Assembly: GCF_019393635.1 (NCBI RefSeq)
Contig: NC_057867.1
Location: forward strand, 66,715,492 to 66,779,491
DNA: 64,000 nucleotides
DNA from: Dromiciops gliroides
Lineage: Eukaryota; Chordata; Mammalia; Microbiotheria; Microbiotheriidae
Direction of reading: 5' to 3'
The translations under genes and the position numbers were made by a program. Under the pieces are notes generated by a model that saw nothing but the letters and a program-made list of their open reading frames with translations, searched no databases and was not told the DNA's origin. Shown here piece after piece: positions 1-10,075 of this stretch. Position 1 is the first letter of the stretch; the number at the start of each line of letters is the position of its first letter.

Positions 1-432
1 TCCTGGGGAGATAAGTTTGGGTGTGGCTTCGGCCTTTGTGTCCTGAAGAGGGATCCATAGCCACCCCTCACCCAATTCCTTTAGTCACTACCAGTGGGGG
101 ATGGTCCTCCACTGCTCACCCAATTCCCCAGCTACCACCAGTGGGGGATGGTCCTCTCTCACTAAAGGAACTTTCCACAGGCAGATGGTCCACCCCCATC
201 AGTCATCTATAAAAGTACCTTCCGGTCTCCTGTTCGAGGAGATTTGGTACCTCTGAGCCATGTGCTTTATGCCAAATCTCCCCATGAAAAGTCTAAGGAT
301 TTCTTTCATGGTTTCCCTCCCCCCACCCTTCCCTTCCCTTGGCCCTAAATAAACTATCACCTTGTTCTAACTAAGTTTTGTGTGCAAGAGGGTGTAATTC
401 TTTAAAGAGGAATTCCCAAGAACCCCAACCCC
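1..432 (+). mobile_element. Decayed ERV long terminal repeat (partial at window edge)
   Basis: LTR-like layout: two copies of a roughly 44-base unit (CACCAGTGGGGGATGGTCCTC at 91-112 and 136-156) as in a U3 enhancer, a TATA-like CTATAAAAG near 208, AATAAA near 347, then a GT-rich stretch. No coding part is seen beside it. Probably an ERV1-type solo or partial LTR; its left end is cut by the window. Old fossil; family not certain. Confidence 0.5.
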
Positions 433-616
433 AACCCGTACTCCATTTTCCCACTATATCAGTAACCTATATCTGATTGCTTACCACCCAAGGGAGGGAT
501 ACAATTTGGAATTCAAAACTTTAAATAAAAGTGTTTATTAAAGAAATCACCTAGATATTATTAAAGAAAATATTAATGGATTAAATTAAATTTGTGGATT
601 TTTAAAAATGTGAAAT

Positions 617-988
617 GGGGGTTTTTAACCTAAGGTCTACAAACTTGCTTTGTTTTTGTTTGTTTTTTGTTTTGGTTTGGTTTTTTGCGGGGCAATGGGG
701 GTTAAGTGACTTGCCCAGGGTCACACAGCTAGTAAGTGTCAAGTGTCTGAGGCCAGATTTGAACTCAGGTACTCCTGAATCCAGGGCTGGTGCTTTATCC
801 ACTGTGCTATCTAGCTGCCCCCAAACTTGCTTTGTTTTTAAATATTTTGGTAGCTGAATTTCAATATGATTAGTTTCCTTTACTTTTTTTTGTATTTTAT
901 TTTGTATATTCAAAAACAGGATTCTGAAAAGAACTCCTTCACGAAGCTGCCAAAAGGGTCTGTGAAAAAAAAGACTAAGAACCCCTAT
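617..988 (+). mobile_element. Old hAT-type non-autonomous DNA transposon
   Basis: Ends are imperfect inverted repeats: GGGGGTTTTTAACCT at the left and AGACTAAGAACCCCT at the right. The inner text (GAAGCTGCCAAAAGGGTCTGTG) resembles mammal-wide MER/Charlie-type elements from memory. It is interrupted by a SINE at 655-822. Autonomous family not determined. Confidence 0.55.
655..822 (-). mobile_element. Short tRNA-derived SINE (WSINE1/Mar-like), subfamily A with TACC variant
   Basis: Defining copy. On its own strand it runs GGGGCAGCTAG..., box A (GGCACAGTGG-type), box B (GAGTTCAAATC), GGGCAAGTCACTTAACC, then GCCCCGC and an A-rich tail. Target duplication CAAACTTGCTTTG flanks it. Subfamily A means ATTCAGGAGGACC, TTGACAC and CATTGCCC; subfamily B means AGTCAGGAGTACC, TTAACAC and AATTGCCTCAC. 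Confidence 0.95.
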
Positions 989-1008
989 ATTAAATAAGTT
1001 AGTGATTT

Positions 1009-1963
1009 TGTGAAATTGAAAATTGATTTTTCTTTTTTTTTCTTTTTTTTTTTTTTGCAGGGGCAATGAGGGTTAAGTGACTTGCCCAGGGTCACACACC
1101 TACTAAGTGTCAAGTGTCTGAGGCCGAATTTGAACTCAGGTCTTCCTGAATCCAGGGACAGTGTTTTATCCACTGTGCCACCTAGCTGCCCCCCAAAATT
1201 GAAAATTGATTTTTAATTCTATTTTGTTATGACTTAAGCTAGCTTTCCCTTTCCTTACCCTAGCAAGTGATAAAAAACAGCTTACAGAGAACTGACTGTT
1301 CCCCACCTACTCCCCATTCCCAGGCCAATGAATTGCCTGGGGATAACCAGTCTTTGTCTTTTCCAGACTCTTGATCTACTTATAGATCTCCCCCAAACAA
1401 ACTTATCCCCTCCCAAAGATCCCCAAGCTTACTTCCTGGACTTTGGGTTATTATGTAAAAAGATTCATTTACATTAGGTTGTTTCTGTCCGTGAGAAACT
1501 TACTTTTCCCCAGGGCAGTCTCTCAGCTCCCTCTGTTCTGTTACCCCAAATAAACCCTATCCTCAGTCCCCATCTTTGAGTATTCCTAGCATCTTGCTTT
1601 GAGATATTCAAAGCTTTAACTCTTCTGCCCCAATTAAAGACCTTATTTCTCCTATATTGATTGTTTCCTTAATTTCCAGGTTAACATAAGTCTACTCAGG
1701 TAACCTCAGGTCACTTGGGTCAAAATTCTATTCATGTGATTCAGCTAACTTTAGGTCACTATGGTCTTGATTCTATTCTTATAAATTGTACCTCTACCCT
1801 TTGTAAGTTCACCCACCAACCACATTCTGGAAAAAAATTACTTAACCTAAAAATCAAGCTGATTCACTCAAAGTTTTAGCCACTCCCTAATTCTCAAAAT
1901 TCAGAAGGGGAGGTCCAAATGATATTATATCAAGCTTTGTCTCTCAGAATTTCTATCAAAACA
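1009..1963 (+). mobile_element. Decayed ERV LTR (ERVK-like by primer site), with SINE insert
   Basis: Begins TGTGAAATTG and ends AAAACA. It is followed at 1966 by TGGTGCCCAATATGGTGC, which matches the tRNA-Lys(1,2)-type primer site TGGCGCCCAACGTGGGGC at 14 of 18 positions. Its two ends are related to the LTR at 6868-7235; the middle differs. Old fossil with no coding region recognised after it. Confidence 0.5.
1029..1193 (-). mobile_element. Short SINE, subfamily A
   Basis: Full-length copy with a long T/A tail (TTTTTCTTTTTTTT). It lies inside the LTR at 1009-1963, flanked by the duplication AAAATTGAAAATTGATTTTT. Confidence 0.95.
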
Positions 1964-2217
1964 ATTGGTGCCCAATATGGTGCCCAAGTTAAGGGATGCT
2001 GACCCCGTAGACAGCTCTTCAGAACTTCCCAGAGCACCCAGTGGTTGATTTCGCTGTTCTTTACAGGTGGTCATCCTGGTGGCTAGACACCTCTCACGGG
2101 TTTGTTCCAATTCTTCTGAGCCAAGGTAAGACCCACAATAGATGAACCTGGGAATTTCCTTCCAGATGATCAGACTGATTCTGAGTCTCGTTTTTAATTG
2201 ATCCTATTGTGAGGGGA

Positions 2218-3491
2218 AAATCCATCCTCTTCTCAATAATTCTCAGGAACTCAGCAGGGAAATGACAAAGGCTTTATTTTCTTCTCATGAGAAGGAGACA
2301 CCCTAGTGTGTAGCTGGTGGGTGCCCAAAAAGGGAGCTCACAGGCCCTGTTTTATACCCTAGTCCCTAACGTGAATGGACCTTCTCATTTTTCATCACTG
2401 GTGGGCTTACAATCTATGCGCAAAAACTAGCTAATCTGAAGGCAGTATTCCCACCCCTCTTTCTTGTATGGGCATGACTCAGGAGTGGACCTTATACTTC
2501 CTTATATGGACACAACTCTGGAATGGATCTTATTGAGACCAGGGCTCCTTGAACCATGTGACCTTGCTAAACTGAGGGGGAGGAGGGGATCTGAGACCTT
2601 TGTCCTACAAACAGGTCAGGGGGAGCATGGACTTATATCCTCATTGAGAGGAGACAACTACCCATTTCTCACACTATTTAGATTGGTTTTGTTCTATTAC
2701 TGCCCAAGTCATGGTTCTTTGTGTCTGAACTTGATTCAGAAATTCAGCTGCCCTGTAATGAATTAAGTTTAGAAATCCAGTTGTCCAGATAATGATTATT
2801 CCATTCTTCTTTTGTTTGTTTTGTTTTTTGGGGGGTTTTGGGGGGGTTTTTTGCGGGGCAATGGGGGTTAAGTGACTTGCCCAGGGTCACACAGCCAGTA
2901 AGTGTCAAGTGTCTGAGGCCGGATTTGAACTCAGGAACTCCTGACTCCAGGGCCGGTGCTCTATCCATTGTGCCATCTAGCTGCCCCTTCCATTCTTCTT
3001 TGAAGGAAATCTGTTGTCAGGTGGACATTAGGCAGTCTGTTCTAGAATCTTTATACCACCAAACTATCCTTCAAGGATGTTTGGTTTGTTATCCAAAGAA
3101 GTCTGGTCCACTATTTCTAAGTTTGCAGGTAGACTCAAACAATGAACATTTCTTAGCCATTGGAGCGAAGGAGGGGGTTGTTGCTAGCCCCCCCATTCCC
3201 AATTTCCAGCCAATCATATTGTCCCCTACGTCTCAGCTTTGTAACCAATCATATTGGTTTTACCATTCATAATATCAAGGTCTTTTAACCAATCATAACT
3301 TGTTCCCAACCTACAAAGTTCTGTTCTTTGTTCTGTCCTCCCCAAAACTGCAAAAGAGAGCCATCCCCTCATTGAGGTCTTAGCTTTGCTAGAGAAGCTG
3401 AGATCTTACTATTGGTAAATTTGTGCTTTACTAATAAATTGATGATGGTAAGAACTTTCTACTTCAGTTTACTCCTATTTTAACTGTTACA
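2218..3491 (+). mobile_element. Possible decayed LTR with SINE insert
   Basis: TG...CA ends (TGTGAGGGGA ... AACTGTTACA), several CCAATCATA copies between 3210 and 3295, and a late AATAAA near 3434 give an LTR-like plan. No matching flanking duplication was found. Age old; family unknown. It could instead be two fragments. Confidence 0.33.
2811..2987 (-). mobile_element. Short SINE, mosaic A/B
   Basis: Body ends in the A-type GCCCCGC but carries the B-type AGTCAGGAG block. Tail region contains G runs. Duplication TTCCATTCTTCTTT on both sides. Confidence 0.94.
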
Positions 3492-4020
3492 AAGAGAATT
3501 GGAATTCTCTCCACATTGTTTTGGTAAGTCCGAAAATCAGTCCCAGAAAGGAGACTAGGTAGGCCTCCTCTTGTTGTTTGACAGAAATTACTAGCATCCA
3601 GTAATAATACAAAGTGAAAGCAAGATGGAACTCATACATTCTACCATTGGTTTGTAATATGTAGAATCTTGGAAGTTCCTGAATCTGACATAAGGAAGGG
3701 ACTTTCATTTACAGCAAATTACCTATTGTGACCTATTGTGCTGGCTGTTGTATATCTCTTTGAGTCTATAGCCAGCAGAGTCTAGAAAGGTGAAGTTAAC
3801 TTTCTTCCAATTAGCATGGACCTGGCTTTCACTTTCCAAGTGGAGATTGAGAAGGAGGATTTTGCTAGTTAGTGCTTCTGTGTATCTGTTTTAAGTCCTT
3901 GTTGTATGTTCTGTCAGCAGCCTTTATGTGTTCATGTTTGAGAATAGGTTTTTGAAATAGCTCATTCTTGAAAGCTGGTATAGTGACAATATCCTAAGGG
4001 GGGGGGGGAATTACATTTAG
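3492..4020. other. No feature recognised
   Basis: AT-rich unique-looking sequence with a G9 run near 4000. No coding, RNA or repeat signal identified. Confidence 0.4.
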
Positions 4021-4943
4021 ATAAAGATATAAGGGAGGTGGGAACCAGGATGGCAGAGAGAAGCCAGGAAGTTGTCTGAGCTCTCCCAAATTTTCCTTGG
4101 AAATGTTAAATTAAGCCTCTAAATGGATTCTGGAGCTGCAGAGCCTACAAAAAGATGGAGTGAAATAATCTTCCATCTTAAGGTAACCTAGAAGGTCTTC
4201 AGGAAAGGTCTGTCTCACCTGGGTAAAAGGGGAGTGCAGATCATCACAGAGTGTGTCTGGGCAAGCCAACAGAAGGCTCTTAGCCACAGCAGAGATCAGC
4301 AGCTGAGGATCCTCAGTCCTAGCTCAGTAAGCTAGTAGCACAGCAGGCTAGTTGTGAGGCCCCCAGCTTCAATGCAGAAGGCAATCTGCCAACTGGGGTT
4401 ATCTGCTACCCAACAGGTGCAACTAGGCTGAGCCACTCCAGTGCAGTAAGCAAGCTACAAGCTACTGAGACCTCAAAGCAGAAAGCCAGTGACTGAGCCC
4501 CTGGCCCCCAGCAAAAGAAGCTTAGGACAGTGCATGCTGTACCCCAGGCGCAGAGCTCAACCTTAAAAGGCACAAAAGAGACTAAAATATGGATAAGAAA
4601 CAGAAAAGAACCCTCACCATAGAAAATTACTATGGCAACAGGGAGGACAAAAACATAAACACAGAGGAGGACAACAATGTCAAAATGCCTACATGTGAAG
4701 CATTAAAGGGGAAGTGGAATTGGTCTCAAGACCAAAAAGCCCTCTTTGAAGAGCTCAAAAAGGATTTTATAAACCAAATAAAAGAGGTAGAAAAAACATT
4801 TGGAAAATAAATGAGAGCTATGCAAGAGAGAGTCAGTAGTTTGGAAAAAGAAAATAACACCTTAAAAATAAAATTGGACAACTGGAAAAGGAGATGCAAA
4901 AGTTGACTGGTAAAAATAATTCCTTTAGAATCCGAATAGGGTG

Positions 4944-5092
4944 GGGGGCAGCTAGGTGGTGCAGTGGATAAGCACTGGCCCTGGATTCATAAGGACCTGA
5001 GTTCAAATCTGGCCTCAGACACTTGACACTTAACTAGCTGTGTGACCTTGGGCAAATCACTTAACCCTCATTGCCCAGCGGGAAAAAAAAAA
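4944..5092 (+). mobile_element. Short SINE, subfamily A
   Basis: Complete body (GGGGGGCAGCTAGGTGG to CATTGCCC) with a short A tail, inserted in the L1/HAL1 element. Confidence 0.95.
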
Positions 5093-5129
5093 GTGGAATC
5101 ACATTCAGTGGTGCCAAAGTCAAAAGTTT

Positions 5130-5283
5130 GGGGGCAGCTAGGTGGCACAGTGGATAGAGCACCGGCCATGGAGTCAGGAGGACCTGAGTTCAAATGCGGC
5201 CTCAGACACCTAACACTTACTAGCTGTGTGACCCTGGGCAAGTCACTAAAACCCCAATTGCCTCACCATAAAAAAAAAAAAAA
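5130..5283 (+). mobile_element. Short SINE, subfamily B-like
   Basis: AGAGCACC, GAGTCAGGAGGACC and AATTGCCTCACC with a 14-base A tail. It starts 38 bases after the previous SINE, in the same L1/HAL1 copy. Confidence 0.95.
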
Positions 5284-5445
5284 GATTCTGAATTGGGTAG
5301 TTGGAAACTAATGACTCAGTGAGACAACAAGAAGTAAAGCAGATTCAAAAGAATATAAAAGTAGAAGAAAAAATAAAAGTTTTCAGAAAAACAACAGACC
5401 TGGAAAATAGATACAAGGAGGGACAATTTAAGAATAATTAGACTA

Positions 5446-5597
5446 GGGGCAGCTAGATGGCGCAATGGATAGAGCACCGGCCCTGGAGTCAGGAGTACCT
5501 GAGTTCAAATCCGGCCTCAGACACTTAACACTTACTAGCTGTGTGACCCTGGGCAAGTCACTTAACCCCAATTGCCTCACTAAAAAAAAAAAAAAAA
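5446..5597 (+). mobile_element. Short SINE, subfamily B
   Basis: Near-consensus B copy. Duplication AAGAATAATTAGACTA on both sides marks a clean insertion into the L1/HAL1 element. Confidence 0.96.
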
Positions 5598-6109
5598 GAA
5601 TAATTAGACTATCTGAGGGCCACAATCAAAAAAGGAGCCTGGACAGCATATTTCATGAAATTATCAAGGAGAACTGCCCCAGTGTCTTAGAACCAGAGGA
5701 AAAAATAGTCACTGAAAAAATCTACCAATCACCTCCTGAAAGAGATCCCCAAAAGGAAAACTCCAAAGAATATTGTAGTCAAATTCCAGAATTATCAGGT
5801 AAAGGAGAAAATACTACAAGCAGCCAGAAAGAAACAATTTAAGTATCAAGGAGCAACAATCAACATTACACAGGATCTGGCAGCTTCAATATTAGCAGGT
5901 CAAAGGGCTTGAAATACGATATTCTGGAGGGCAAAGGAACTTGGATTACAACCAAGAATGTACTATCCAGCAAAATTAATCATAATCTTTCAGGGGAAAT
6001 GATGGGCACTCAATGAAATAGGGGATTTTAAAACATTCCTAATGAAGACATAATGTAAAAGTTTTCAAAATTGAATGGAGTAGAAGATTTATTTTAAAAA
6101 TGTAACTTA

Positions 6110-6255
6110 GGGGCAGCCAGGTGGCACAGTGGATAGAGCACCAGCCCTGGATTCAGGAGTACCTGAGTTCAAATCCGGCCTCAGACACTTGACACTTACT
6201 AGCTGTGTAACCCTGGGCAAGTCACTTAACCCCCATTGCCTCACTTAAAAAAAAA
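6110..6255 (+). mobile_element. Short SINE, mosaic A/B
   Basis: B-type start and end (AGAGCACC, GCCTCACTT) with A-type middle (ATTCAGGAG, TTGACAC). Duplication AATGTAACTTA. Confidence 0.95.
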
Positions 6256-6867
6256 CAATGTAACTTAAAGAGTTTTGGAGCCCTGCCTTCTGTGATATTT
6301 TAAAATGTGTAGTTTTTTGTTTTTTGTTTGTTTTTAGTGTTAGGCCTACTTACCAATAGGAACTGCCCTGATAGAGTTTATCAATGGATAGAGTTTGTCA
6401 ATGTGTTGGTCCCAAGTGGTTTCAAAGACCAAGGGGGTGAATTGTTATAAGATTAAGGCTAATGGTTTTAGGACCATCCACTCTCAAATTAGTTCCATTA
6501 AAATAGAATATCTGGAATAAAATTTCTTTAGTCTCTCTTCTCATATATTGGAAATATAGTACTAGAACAAGAAGAGATACTAACCTAAAGTACATATGAA
6601 TCTATCAGGAGGCCTGTGCTGTGTCATAGGGCTCTCCTAGCCCTAGAACTCATAATTGCCTTTTAGTTTTGATAAATTGATTCCTAAGAAACTCATGAGG
6701 ATTCACAATGATTCAAATGTCTTATTCACAGCATTTTTGCTTTTGTAATCATCATTTCAGCTTGGAGTGATAGACATATATGATTTTTACTATACCTTAA
6801 TTTGTAACTTTAATCAGGCTAAGTGATTCATGGGAGGTGTGGCCTCCCAACAATCAAGGAAGGGAAT

Positions 6868-7235
6868 TGTGAAATTGAAAATTAATTTTAAAGAAATAGA
6901 AAACTTTCTTAACCTAAAGGTCAAGCTGATTCAATCAAAGCTGTTGTAGTCACTCCCAAATTCCCCCTAATCACGTGTCTTATTTATGGTTAAGGGGGTT
7001 TCAGAAGGGGAGGTCCAAATGTCAAGCTGAAGTTAGAGGTTTTTACTTTCTAGCCAATCATATTACTGGAGATTTTGCTCTGTCATCCTGTTATCACCAT
7101 AAAAAAACCTGTCAGCCCTGACTCAGTGGTCTTTGGTCATTGAAATACCATTGACCCCATTTATTGGTAATTGTTAGCCTTGCTACTAAATGAACTATGC
7201 TCAGAACTTTATCTCTCAGAATTTCTTTCATGACA
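6868..7235 (+). mobile_element. Decayed ERV LTR, related to the 1009-1963 copy
   Basis: Begins TGTGAAATTGAAAATT and ends TTTCATGACA. It shares CAAGCTGATTCA, AGAAGGGGAGGTCCAAATG and TCTCTCAGAATTTCT with the other copy. A solo LTR of 368 bases; no internal region beside it. Old fossil. Confidence 0.55.
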
Positions 7236-7316
7236 ATTTCTGCCACCTTCTGTTCCTGAAATAACTGTGAATTAGCAAGGCATCATAATATGCTGGAAAG
7301 AGTTAAAAGACCTGTG

Positions 7317-7450
7317 TTCTTTTCCAATCAATAGCATTTACTTAATACTATTTGCCAGGCACTGTGCTAAGTGCTAGGGATAGAAAGATAAAAATGAAAC
7401 AGCCCTTGCCTTCAGGGAGCTTATTCCATCAGGCAAGAAAACATGTACAT
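7317..7450 (-). mobile_element. L2 LINE 3' end fragment
   Basis: Reversed L2 tail: TTTGCCAGGCACTGTGCTAAGTGCTAGGGATA, then CCTTGCCTTCAGGGAGCTTA, in L2 order. Ancient, pre-marsupial. Confidence 0.8.
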
Positions 7451-7537
7451 ATATAATTCTAGAAGACTCTTTATACTGGATGTTTCAAAAATCTCAGATC
7501 AGTTTTAAGCTACTAAAACTAACTCATGACTGGTTTT

Positions 7538-7704
7538 TATTGTTTGTTTGTTTTGGGTTTTTTTTGCGGGGCAATGGGGGTTAAGTGACTTGCCCAGGGT
7601 CACACAGCTAGTAAGTGTCAAGTGTCTGAGGCCAGATTTGAACTCAGGTACTCCTGAATCCAGGGCCGGTGCTTTATCCACTGCGCCACCGGCTTAGCCG
7701 CCCC
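7538..7704 (-). mobile_element. Short SINE, subfamily A with TACC variant
   Basis: Full body with an unusual interruption near its start (CACCGGCTTAGCCGCCCC). Duplication around CTCATGACTG. Confidence 0.94.
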
Positions 7705-7794
7705 TCACTCATGACTGTTTTAAGCTTCAAACCACACTAAGACTTTTGGGACAAACTGTATGTGTATGCATATATATTTATGTATGCGTGAGTA

Positions 7795-7836
7795 GTGTGT
7801 GTATATACATACACACACACACACATATATATAATT
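7795..7836. repeat. (AC)n/(AT)n microsatellite
   Basis: GTGTGTATATACATACACACACACACACATATATATA, directly beside the tail of the next SINE. Confidence 0.8.
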
Positions 7837-7993
7837 TTTATTTATTTATTTATTTTTTGCAGGGCAATGAGGGTTAAGGGACTTGCCCAGGGTCACACAG
7901 CTAGTAAGTGTCAAGTGTCTGAGGCCAGATTTGAACTCAGGTCCTCCTGAATCCAGGGCTGGTACTTAATCCACTGCGCCACCTAGCTGCCCC
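7837..7993 (-). mobile_element. Short SINE, subfamily A
   Basis: Full body; tail converted to (ATTT)n. Duplication around TATAATTTT. Confidence 0.95.
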
Positions 7994-8219
7994 TATAATT
8001 TTAAAAGAAAATAAATAAATAGAAGATAATAAGCACGAAGGCACTGGGAAGGGGCAGAAATCAAGAAATTCCTCATGCAAAAGGTAGTTGATTTTTTGCA
8101 GGAAACCAAGAGGCAGAGATAAAGAGGGAATTCATTCTAGAAACAAGGGTCAACTAACTCAGGAGATAGGGCATTGTGTTTCTGAAAGAACAAGAATGTC
8201 AGTTTGACTGGATTGCAGA

Positions 8220-8365
8220 ATACACTAACTGTGTAGCCATTTTGAATCTCTGAGCCTCAGTTTCTTTATCTGTTAGGAGTAAAACTGTCCTGCCTATCTC
8301 ACAGGACAATTAGATGAGATTATATATGTAAAAGTACTTCGAAATAGTAAACTATTAGACAAATG
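8220..8365 (+). mobile_element. MIR SINE fragment
   Basis: Contains CTGAGCCTCAGTTTCTTTATCTG and the downstream MIR part (CTATCTCACAGGAC...AGATTATATATGTAAA). Confidence 0.75.
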
Positions 8366-8390
8366 TTAGATGTTAACATAATTTACCAGG

Positions 8391-8545
8391 TTTTTTTTGT
8401 TTTGTTTTCGGTGAGGCAATTGGGGTTAAGTGACTTGCCCAGGGTCACACAGCTAGTAAATGTCAATCGTCTGAGGCCGGATTTAAACTCAGGCATTCCT
8501 GACTCCAGGAACGGTGCTCTATCCACTGCGCCACCTAGCTGCCCC
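8391..8545 (-). mobile_element. Short SINE, subfamily B
   Basis: GAGGCAATTGGGG end and GACTCCAGG...GCTCTATCC block. Duplication AATTTACCAG / AATTTGCCAG. Confidence 0.95.
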
Positions 8546-8779
8546 AATTTGCCAGTTTTTAATGACAAACTCATACATGAAATTTCACAATAAAATTATA
8601 ATCAGAGGCCTATAAAAATCCACAGTAAAATCACCATCTTTCTAAAGCATAAGGAAGCAAATTTCCTTTGCAATGAATTTATGTCTGACAAATTTTTAAT
8701 GACAAACACATGAGTAATCCAAATGTACCTCTTAATAGATGAATAAGTACCATCTTCTCTGCCTCCACTCTCCCTTGGT

Positions 8780-9110
8780 GATTTCAACTACTCCCATGGA
8801 TTCAGTCAGCTTTATTTTTATAATTCCTAGGTTGTTATAGGTAGTCCTAATCTCATTTCTGAACTCCAGTTCCTGCTTTGCCAAACACTTGAGAAAACTC
8901 TCCACCTCAATGTTCTATAGGCGTTTCAAATTCAACATGTTTAAAAACAAAATTCATTATATTCTACCCTAAACCCATTCCTCCTCCAAATTTCCTTATT
9001 TCTGCTGAGGAAATAAAATCCTTCCAATTACCTAGATCATCCTTGAATCTTCACTCTCACTTATCAGTCAATAAGCATTTATTAAGTGACATGTCCAACC
9101 AATTGTTAAG
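8780..9110. mobile_element. Possible old L2-related fragments
   Basis: CAACATGTTTAAAAACAAAATTCATTA resembles an old mammal-wide LINE text, and TCAATAAGCATTTATTAAGTG at 9066 is a reversed L2 tail. Too decayed for sure placement. Confidence 0.35.
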
Positions 9111-9139
9111 TCCCATAGGCCATTAACCCATAAAATGTA

Positions 9140-9245
9140 CTATCATCTATGTTTTGTTGCATTTTTGTTTGTTTTGCTAAATATTTCCCAATTACATTTG
9201 AATCAAGTTCAAGCCAAACTGGGGATTATTGTGGGCCACATGTGG
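9140..9245 (+). mobile_element. hAT fragment related to the 56769-56927 copy
   Basis: AATATTTCCCAATTACATTTGAATC and GGGCCACATGTGG match the interior of the hAT element at 56769-56927. Termini are not clear here. Confidence 0.5.
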
Positions 9246-9360
9246 TCATTATTTTTGTTACCTCTGACCATAACCTCTACCTGTATCAACATCCCTTTCT
9301 TCTGTAACAGGTGTTAAGTGGTAAAAGAGATCTCCAAGAACAAAGGTTCCCTAACTTAAC

Positions 9361-9524
9361 TTTTTTGTTTGTTTGTTTTTTGTTTTTTGAGGGGCAATTG
9401 GGGTTAAGTGACTTGCCCAGGGTCACACAGCTAGTAAGTGTTAAGTGTCTGAGGCCTGATTTGAACTCAGGTACTCCTGACTCCAGGGCCGGTGCTCTAT
9501 CCACTGCGCCATCTAGCTGCCCCC
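9361..9524 (-). mobile_element. Short SINE, subfamily B
   Basis: Near-consensus B body with a (TTTG)n-type tail. Duplication around CTTAACTTT / TTTAACTTT. Confidence 0.95.
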
Positions 9525-9734
9525 TTAATTTAACTTTTAGAATAGCCATATTGGAATTTGTTCTCCAATTCTTTGTATGAACTGGATTCCATATTTATCT
9601 GTAAAGCACATAAAAACATGCATGTAAACATGAGTGGTGCCCAATAACCAAACAAGTTTTACAAAATCAGCAAATTCTTATTGGTGAAGTTTAGGAAAGT
9701 TAGGAGAAAATATTTCTCAAAAAAATCTGTTTTG

Positions 9735-10075
9735 CTTGAGAGGTAGCTGGGTATAATAAAAAGAATACTGTACTAAGTCGAGACCTGGATTCTAGTTCTG
9801 ACTCCATCACTTAATGTGACGTTGAATAACAGCCCTGATCCTCTCTCCCTGGGTTGACGAAAGGATAACATCAGACATAATGAAGTAGAGGAGAAAGAAT
9901 ATTATCCTGATCTTGGCTTTTTGACTTGTCTCAGCATCTTATTTATTACCTTGTGACTTTAGGCCAGTCACATAACCCTTCTGGGTCTCAGTCCCCTCAT
10001 CTCTAAAACAAGATGCTTTTGGACTAGAAGATCTCTTGAGATCCATTCCAGTTCTAAAATGTTATGAATTCAACT
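9735..10075 (+). mobile_element. MIR/THER-type SINE fragments
   Basis: Two decayed pieces: GAGACCTGGATTCTAGTTCTGACTCC near 9780, and GTCTCAGTCCCCTCATCTC followed by CCATTCCAGTTCTAAAATG near 9985-10060. Confidence 0.6.

Larger units (their letters stand above)
4021..6560 (+). mobile_element. LINE-1 clade element, ORF1 only (HAL1-like), broken by four SINEs
   Basis: The start resembles marsupial L1 5' ends (ACCAGGATGGCAGAGAGAAG). An ORF1 amino end opens at 4589 (MDKKQKRTLTIENYYGN) and runs into a coiled coil (EVEKTFGK, then after a stop MRAMQERVSSLEKEN). At 5829-5985 the ORF1 carboxy domain is visible: QFKYQGATINITQDLAA, then a stop, then QPRMYYPAKL, equivalent to QPRISYPAKL in human L1 ORF1. 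No reverse transcriptase follows, which fits a half-L1 (HAL1). Stops and frameshifts show it is dead. The right end is unclear. Confidence 0.65.

Noticed and set aside
5465-5842. 125-codon plus-strand frame
   Set aside because: It begins in a SINE and ends in decayed L1/HAL1 ORF1 in the wrong frame for the ORF1 carboxy domain.
4944-6255. Regularly spaced similar repeats resembling a CRISPR array
   Set aside because: These are four independent SINE insertions of about 150 bases with different target duplications, in mammalian DNA.
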